Assembly (NCBI GenBank): GCA_020635975.1
Contig: JACJYT010000002.1
Span: forward strand, 422,564 to 486,563
Reading direction: 5' to 3'
DNA from: Chitinophagales bacterium
Lineage (GTDB): Bacteria > Bacteroidota > Bacteroidia > Chitinophagales > UBA8649
DNA: 64,000 bases
Part shown: in pieces, positions 60,343 through 64,000 of the stretch
Layout of the letters: every line of letters starts with the position of its first letter
Numbering within the stretch: position 1 is the first letter of the stretch
Made by a program: the position numbers and the translations under genes
Notes under the pieces: generated by a model
Told to the model about the DNA's origin: nothing
Databases searched by the model: none
What the model saw: the letters and a program-made list of their open reading frames with translations, nothing else

Positions 60343-61425
60343 ATGGCAGGCAATAGTTTTGGAAGCGTTTTTAAATTAACAAGCTTTGGCGAAAGTCATG
60401 GAAAAGCAGTGGGTATGGTACTAGATGGTTGCCCGGCTGGTATAACCCTTTGCGAAGCGGATATACAAGTAGAATTGAACAGGAGAAGACCTGGACAATC
60501 TACCATTACCACCCAGCGAAAAGAAGCCGATGAAGTGCAGATTCTTTCTGGAGTATTTGAAGGCTTAAGTCTGGGAACTCCCATTGCCGTGCTCATTCAT
60601 AATCACGATCAGGAAAGTAAAGATTATTCGCATTTGAAAGATGCCTTTCGACCAAGTCATGCCGATTTTACTTATCAGGAGAAGTACGGACATCGAGATT
60701 ATCGTGGTGGGGGAAGGGCTTCGGCACGAGAGACTGTAGCACGAGTTGCCGCTGGTGCTATAGCTAAGAAATACTTAAGCTTAAGCACTTCTATAAAAAC
60801 CAGAGCCTATGTTTCTTCCATTGCACATGTAGATCTAGAAACTAAGTACACCGAATTGAATTTAGATCTCATAGAAAGCAACCTAGTTCGTTGTCCAGAC
60901 CCCGAAAAAGCTGCCGCTATGATAGCTCTTATAGAGGAGAGCAAAGCCAAGGGCGATTCTTTGGGTGGAATTATTAGCTGTGTTATAGAAAATTGTCCAA
61001 TTGGTTTAGGAGAACCTGTTTTCGATAAGTTAGAAGCACAATTGGCTAAGGCGATGTTGTCTATACCTGCTGTGAAAGGATTTTCGATAGGAAGTGGCTT
61101 TGAAGGCACCAAGCTTAAAGGTTCAGAACATAATGATGCCTTTGAAATAAAAGAGGGAAGAGTACATACGAAAACCAATCACTCTGGCGGTATTCAAGGT
61201 GGAATTAGCAATGGAATGGACATCTATTTTGAAGTAGCTTTTAAACCAACTGCCACCATAATGCAAAAGCAAGAAAGCATAGATAGCGCTTGGCAAGAAA
61301 TTTCTTTAGAAGCTAAAGGTCGACACGACCCCTGTGTGTTGCCAAGAGCCATTCCGATCGTAGAAGCTATGGCTAATTTGGTACTAGCGGATAATTTACT
61401 TTTGTCAAAACTTTCTAAATTATGA
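60343..61425 (+). CDS. aroC: Chorismate synthase
   Basis: Last step of the shikimate pathway, using reduced FMN. 360 aa, normal length. Conserved blocks are GESHGKAVGMVLDGCPAG (about 12-29), RRRPGQSTITTQRKEADEVQ (about 47-66), GGGRASARETVARVAAGAI (about 122-140) and GRHDPCVLPRAIPIVEAM (about 325-342). Its 3' end overlaps the dicarboxylate symporter by 4 nt. The upstream -7 box is only partial (TATCTTG). The intergenic MarR operator is close enough to affect it, but this is inference. Confidence 0.97.
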   Translation: MAGNSFGSVFKLTSFGESHGKAVGMVLDGCPAGITLCEADIQVELNRRRPGQSTITTQRKEADEVQILSGVFEGLSLGTPIAVLIHNHDQESKDYSHLKDAFRPSHADFTYQEKYGHRDYRGGGRASARETVARVAAGAIAKKYLSLSTSIKTRAYVSSIAHVDLETKYTELNLDLIESNLVRCPDPEKAAAMIALIEESKAKGDSLGGIISCVIENCPIGLGEPVFDKLEAQLAKAMLSIPAVKGFSIGSGFEGTKLKGSEHNDAFEIKEGRVHTKTNHSGGIQGGISNGMDIYFEVAFKPTATIMQKQESIDSAWQEISLEAKGRHDPCVLPRAIPIVEAMANLVLADNLLLSKLSKL

Positions 61426-62864
61426 GCAATCCACCAGAGAAAGTAGCCCAGCCCAAAAAGTCTCTCGCCCTTCATTGGAAAATTATCATCGGCATGCTTC
61501 TAGGCCTCTTGTGGGCTGTAGTTTCTGCAAAATTAGGACTTAGTAAGTTCACCGTAAATTGGATAGCGCCCTTTGGTACCATCTTTATTCGACTCCTAAA
61601 ACTAATTGCCATACCCCTCGTTTTATTTTCGGTAATGGGCGGTATTATTGGTATTGGAAATCCGAAGCTCTTAGGTAGGCTTGGAGCCAAAACTTTGGCG
61701 ATGTATCTTTTATCTACGGTTTTTGCCGTATCCCTAGGTTTGCTCTTGGTGAATACCTTTAAACCAGGTAAGGTACTCGACGATAAAAGCTTACTCGAAA
61801 ACCGAATTCAATACGAACTGTGGGCGCAAGAAAGCAATACAGAAATAAAGGATAAATTGTGTTATTCTTGCCAAGAAGAAAACCAAGACTTGCTCATAGC
61901 CATGCAAGAACGAATGGCGAAGGCAGAAATTTCGGAAGAAGTAAGTCTAAAATTAAATACTGCCGAGCAAACTCTAAATAGCGGTCCTTTGCAAGCTTTG
62001 GTAGATGTGGTTCCTACCAATATATTCTTAGCCTTAGGCGATAATGCCATGCTACAAATAATCTTCTTTGCCATCTTTTTCGGTTTAGCAGTCTTGTTCA
62101 TTCCAGAGAAAGAAAGTCAATTGATGTCCTCTTTTATTCATGCCACCAACGAAGTCTTTCTAAAAATGATAGATTTCATTATGCAGCTGAGTCCCTTCTT
62201 TGTTTTTTCTTTAATGGCGGGATTAATTGCTTCTATGGCGGGCGACGATTTAGGGAAGATGGTAGAAATCTTTAAAGGCTTAAGTTTTTATTCCATCATT
62301 GTTTTAATAGGCTTAGCCTTAATGATTTTTGTTGTCTACCCTTTGTTATTGAAAACTTTCACTAGAGGCTTTCAATATCTAGATTTCTTTAGAAAGATAG
62401 CACCAGCACAGATGCTTGCATTTTCTACGAGTTCTAGTGCCGCTACTTTGCCTGTTACCATAGAGTGTGTAGAAGAGAATCTAAAAGTAAGTAAGCGCAT
62501 AAGTTCTTTTGTTCTTCCCATAGGAGCAACGGTTAACATGGATGGTACGAGTCTTTACCAGGCAGTTGCCGCTATTTTTTTAGCGCAAATCCATATGATT
62601 GATTTGAGTTTAGGACAACAACTTACCATAGTGCTTATGGCTACTTTAGCTTCTATTGGTTCGGCTGCGGTGCCAAGTGCCGGTTTGGTAATGCTGATGA
62701 TTGTGCTTTCGTCGGTGGGTTTGAATCCTGCTTGGATAGCCATTATTTTACCTGTAGATCGTATCTTAGATATGTGTAGAACCACTGTTAATGTTACTGG
62801 CGATGCTACCATTGCGAGTTTAATGGATAAATTAGAAATTAATGACGAAGCAAGAAAAAATTGA
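61422..62864 (+). CDS. Dicarboxylate/amino acid:cation symporter
   Basis: 480 aa, DAACS (GltP/Glt-type) family with eight membrane segments and two re-entrant loops. Signature: the SSSAATLPVTIECV loop (about 327-341) followed by GATVNMDGTSLYQAVAAIFLAQ (split, about 355-376), where NMDGT marks the cation/substrate site. A polar insertion of about 65 residues (about 110-175, with LCYSCQEENQD) is longer than in E. coli GltP. Probably imports glutamate, aspartate or C4-dicarboxylates with Na+ or H+. Overlaps both neighbours. Confidence 0.9.
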   Translation: MSNPPEKVAQPKKSLALHWKIIIGMLLGLLWAVVSAKLGLSKFTVNWIAPFGTIFIRLLKLIAIPLVLFSVMGGIIGIGNPKLLGRLGAKTLAMYLLSTVFAVSLGLLLVNTFKPGKVLDDKSLLENRIQYELWAQESNTEIKDKLCYSCQEENQDLLIAMQERMAKAEISEEVSLKLNTAEQTLNSGPLQALVDVVPTNIFLALGDNAMLQIIFFAIFFGLAVLFIPEKESQLMSSFIHATNEVFLKMIDFIMQLSPFFVFSLMAGLIASMAGDDLGKMVEIFKGLSFYSIIVLIGLALMIFVVYPLLLKTFTRGFQYLDFFRKIAPAQMLAFSTSSSAATLPVTIECVEENLKVSKRISSFVLPIGATVNMDGTSLYQAVAAIFLAQIHMIDLSLGQQLTIVLMATLASIGSAAVPSAGLVMLMIVLSSVGLNPAWIAIILPVDRILDMCRTTVNVTGDATIASLMDKLEINDEARKN

Positions 62865-63858
62865 CGCTTATAATCCTTCGGGAATAGGAATGGATAATGG
62901 CCACATTTATGGTCTACCTTTCGAGTTTGAAGAATCCGACATCATAATTCTACCAGTGCCTTGGGAAGTGACTACCTCTTTTGGTGCAGGTTGTTCTATG
63001 GGGCCAAAAGCTATTTTAGAAGCTTCTCCGCAACTCGATTTATTTCATTTTGATAGGCCGGAGGCCTGGAAGCAAGGCATCTATTTCTTAGAACTTTCTT
63101 CTGAGCTTCAGCAATTAAATAAGAAATATAAGATTAAGGCGCAGGAAATCATCTTGTTGCAAGAAAAGGGGAGAAGTATAGCATCTTTGGCTAAAGAAAT
63201 TGAGGAGATTAATCAAGCTTGTGATGAAATGCGCAAGTGGGTGCTAGAGCAAAGCAAGGTCTTATTGCATAGAGGGAAGAAGCTTATCTTATTGGGCGGC
63301 GATCATAGCACGCCTTTGGGTTATATACAAGCTTTAGCGCAACAATATTCCTCTTTCGGAATTTTGCAAATTGATGCCCATGCAGATTTAAGAAATAGCT
63401 ACGAGGGCTTTGAATTTTCGCATGCTTCGATTATGTATAATACCCTTAAATTGGAGCAGGTGAGCAGCTTGGTTCAGGTTGGAATAAGAGATATTTGCGA
63501 GGAGGAGTTAGCGCTTATAAACAAGGACAAACGCATCACTTGCTTTTTTGATCATGAATTGAAAAGAGAAAACTACAAGGGAATAACTTGGAGCGAGCAA
63601 GTAGAAAAAATTGTAGCTAGTCTACCCGAATACATTTACCTTTCTTTCGATATTGATGGCCTAGACCCGAAACTTTGTCCGAATACTGGAACCCCAGTGC
63701 CAGGTGGCTTCGAATTTCAGCAAGCTATAGAATTAATCAAAGCAGTAGCCGAAAGTGGAAAGAAAATTATTGGTTGCGATTTAAATGAGGTAGGCAACGA
63801 TCCTTGGGATGCCAATGTAGGCGCGCGAGTCTTGTACCAGCTTTGTTGTTATATGTAA
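62842..63858 (+). CDS. Agmatinase/formimidoylglutamase-family ureohydrolase
   Basis: 338 aa. Mn-dependent arginase-fold enzyme with an intact binuclear site: GGDHS (152-156), DAHAD (178-182) and SFDIDGLDP (268-276). N-terminal IILPVPWEVTTSFGAG (about 35-50) matches the Bacteroidota agmatinase-family proteins. It could hydrolyse agmatine, guanidino compounds or N-formimino-glutamate; the last would fit hutI at 16426. Its start overlaps the symporter end by 23 nt, so the two are coupled. Confidence 0.87.
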   Translation: MTKQEKIDAYNPSGIGMDNGHIYGLPFEFEESDIIILPVPWEVTTSFGAGCSMGPKAILEASPQLDLFHFDRPEAWKQGIYFLELSSELQQLNKKYKIKAQEIILLQEKGRSIASLAKEIEEINQACDEMRKWVLEQSKVLLHRGKKLILLGGDHSTPLGYIQALAQQYSSFGILQIDAHADLRNSYEGFEFSHASIMYNTLKLEQVSSLVQVGIRDICEEELALINKDKRITCFFDHELKRENYKGITWSEQVEKIVASLPEYIYLSFDIDGLDPKLCPNTGTPVPGGFEFQQAIELIKAVAESGKKIIGCDLNEVGNDPWDANVGARVLYQLCCYM

Positions 63859-63941
63859 GAGCCGAAGCATTTTTTACTTGCTAGAAATAATTGCTATTCA
63901 TATTATTAAAAATTACTTAGACTAACTATCTTTATCATAAA

Positions 63942-63991
63942 GTGCGAATAACAGCCATGTCCAGATAGTTGGACATGGATGTTATTCGCAC
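63942..63991. repeat. Long inverted repeat at the window end
   Basis: Arms GTGCGAATAACA (63942-63953) and TGTTATTCGCAC (63980-63991) pair perfectly; after a single G/A mismatch the inner arms CCATGTCCA (63955-63963) and TGGACATGG (63970-63978) also pair perfectly, with loop GATAGT. No T tract follows. It lies 83 nt after the ureohydrolase stop, in a gap with no other gene. Confidence 0.8.
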
Positions 63992-64000
63992 GTTGTAAGC

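Noticed and set aside
62842..63858. Firm hutG (formimidoylglutamase) call
   Set aside because: The sequence looks at least as much like agmatinase-family proteins; hutH and hutU are not nearby.
63942..63991. Integron attC site
   Set aside because: The outer arms GAATAAC/GTTATTC do not fit the RYYYAAC/GTTRRRY core boxes, and no integrase or cassette array is visible.

Overview
The window is a 64 kb stretch of a low-GC Bacteroidota chromosome, most likely Flavobacteriales (Cryomorphaceae- or Crocinitomicaceae-like); the family-level placement is inference. Evidence: gliding-type ABC genes gldA-gldF-gldG upstream of dnaN; a secreted protein with a type IX secretion (T9SS) type A C-terminal domain; GSIII-type glutamine synthetase; DUF2723 and DUF4783 proteins; many lipoproteins; almost no usable Shine-Dalgarno sequences; and repeated use of the Bacteroidota -7 promoter box TAnnTTTG, found at 19 places in front of genes or tRNAs. 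Most of the window is ordinary, densely packed core genome. I see no rRNA, CRISPR array, complete insertion sequence or prophage.

Layout: 1-2.6 kb, a partial beta-propeller (sialidase-like) protein whose signal-peptide region is interrupted by a stop codon, then glyQS. 2.8-8.6 kb, gldA-gldF-gldG, a DUF4340 protein, dnaN and a small lipoprotein. 8.6-14.2 kb (minus strand), a T9SS cargo protein, a PorE-like OmpA/TPR/propeller lipoprotein, then an FtsX-type permease, methyltransferase and LEA2-type lipoprotein operon. 14.3-18.8 kb, NamZ/DUF1343, rhomboid protease, hutI, a Cys-rich mini-lipoprotein and a sulfotransferase. 18.9-25.1 kb, padR-DUF899, two unknown proteins, glnN and another unknown. 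25.1-32.7 kb, pyrG, an M1 peptidase, argS and prs-rplY-pth, with tRNA-Gln upstream. 32.8-43.7 kb, an SDR plus 2OG-Fe(II) oxygenase pair, a DUF2723 glycosyltransferase, an FkbM methyltransferase, a DUF3524 (queuosine-tRNA mannosyltransferase-like) enzyme, ppk1-ppx and a radical SAM/SPASM protein.

43.7-44.0 kb is a composite repeat: a palindromic core flanked on both sides by degenerate GAGATGT-type heptads. 44.0-50.9 kb carries an eIF1/SUI1-like factor, a lipid kinase, nadC, DUF4783, gpmI, a lipoprotein, a DUF937-like protein and a HerA/DUF853 ATPase. 50.9-51.9 kb is a tRNA locus (Gly, Leu, Cys) with a scrambled tRNA-Gly relic, a truncated four-helix-bundle gene and an unexplained imperfect palindrome; it is the most accessory-looking part of the window. 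51.9-64 kb has a TerB-like protein, folB, glutaryl-CoA dehydrogenase-like enzyme, a marR-RND efflux operon with a clear palindromic operator, aroC, a dicarboxylate symporter and an agmatinase-family ureohydrolase. The window ends in a long inverted repeat.

The strongest unusual signals are small: the tRNA-Gly relic with an 11-bp perfect inverted repeat, the stop codon exactly at a lipoprotein cleavage site, the bacterial DUF3524 enzyme, the two repeat structures, and promoters that put transcription starts almost on the start codon. I found no clear new multi-gene system.
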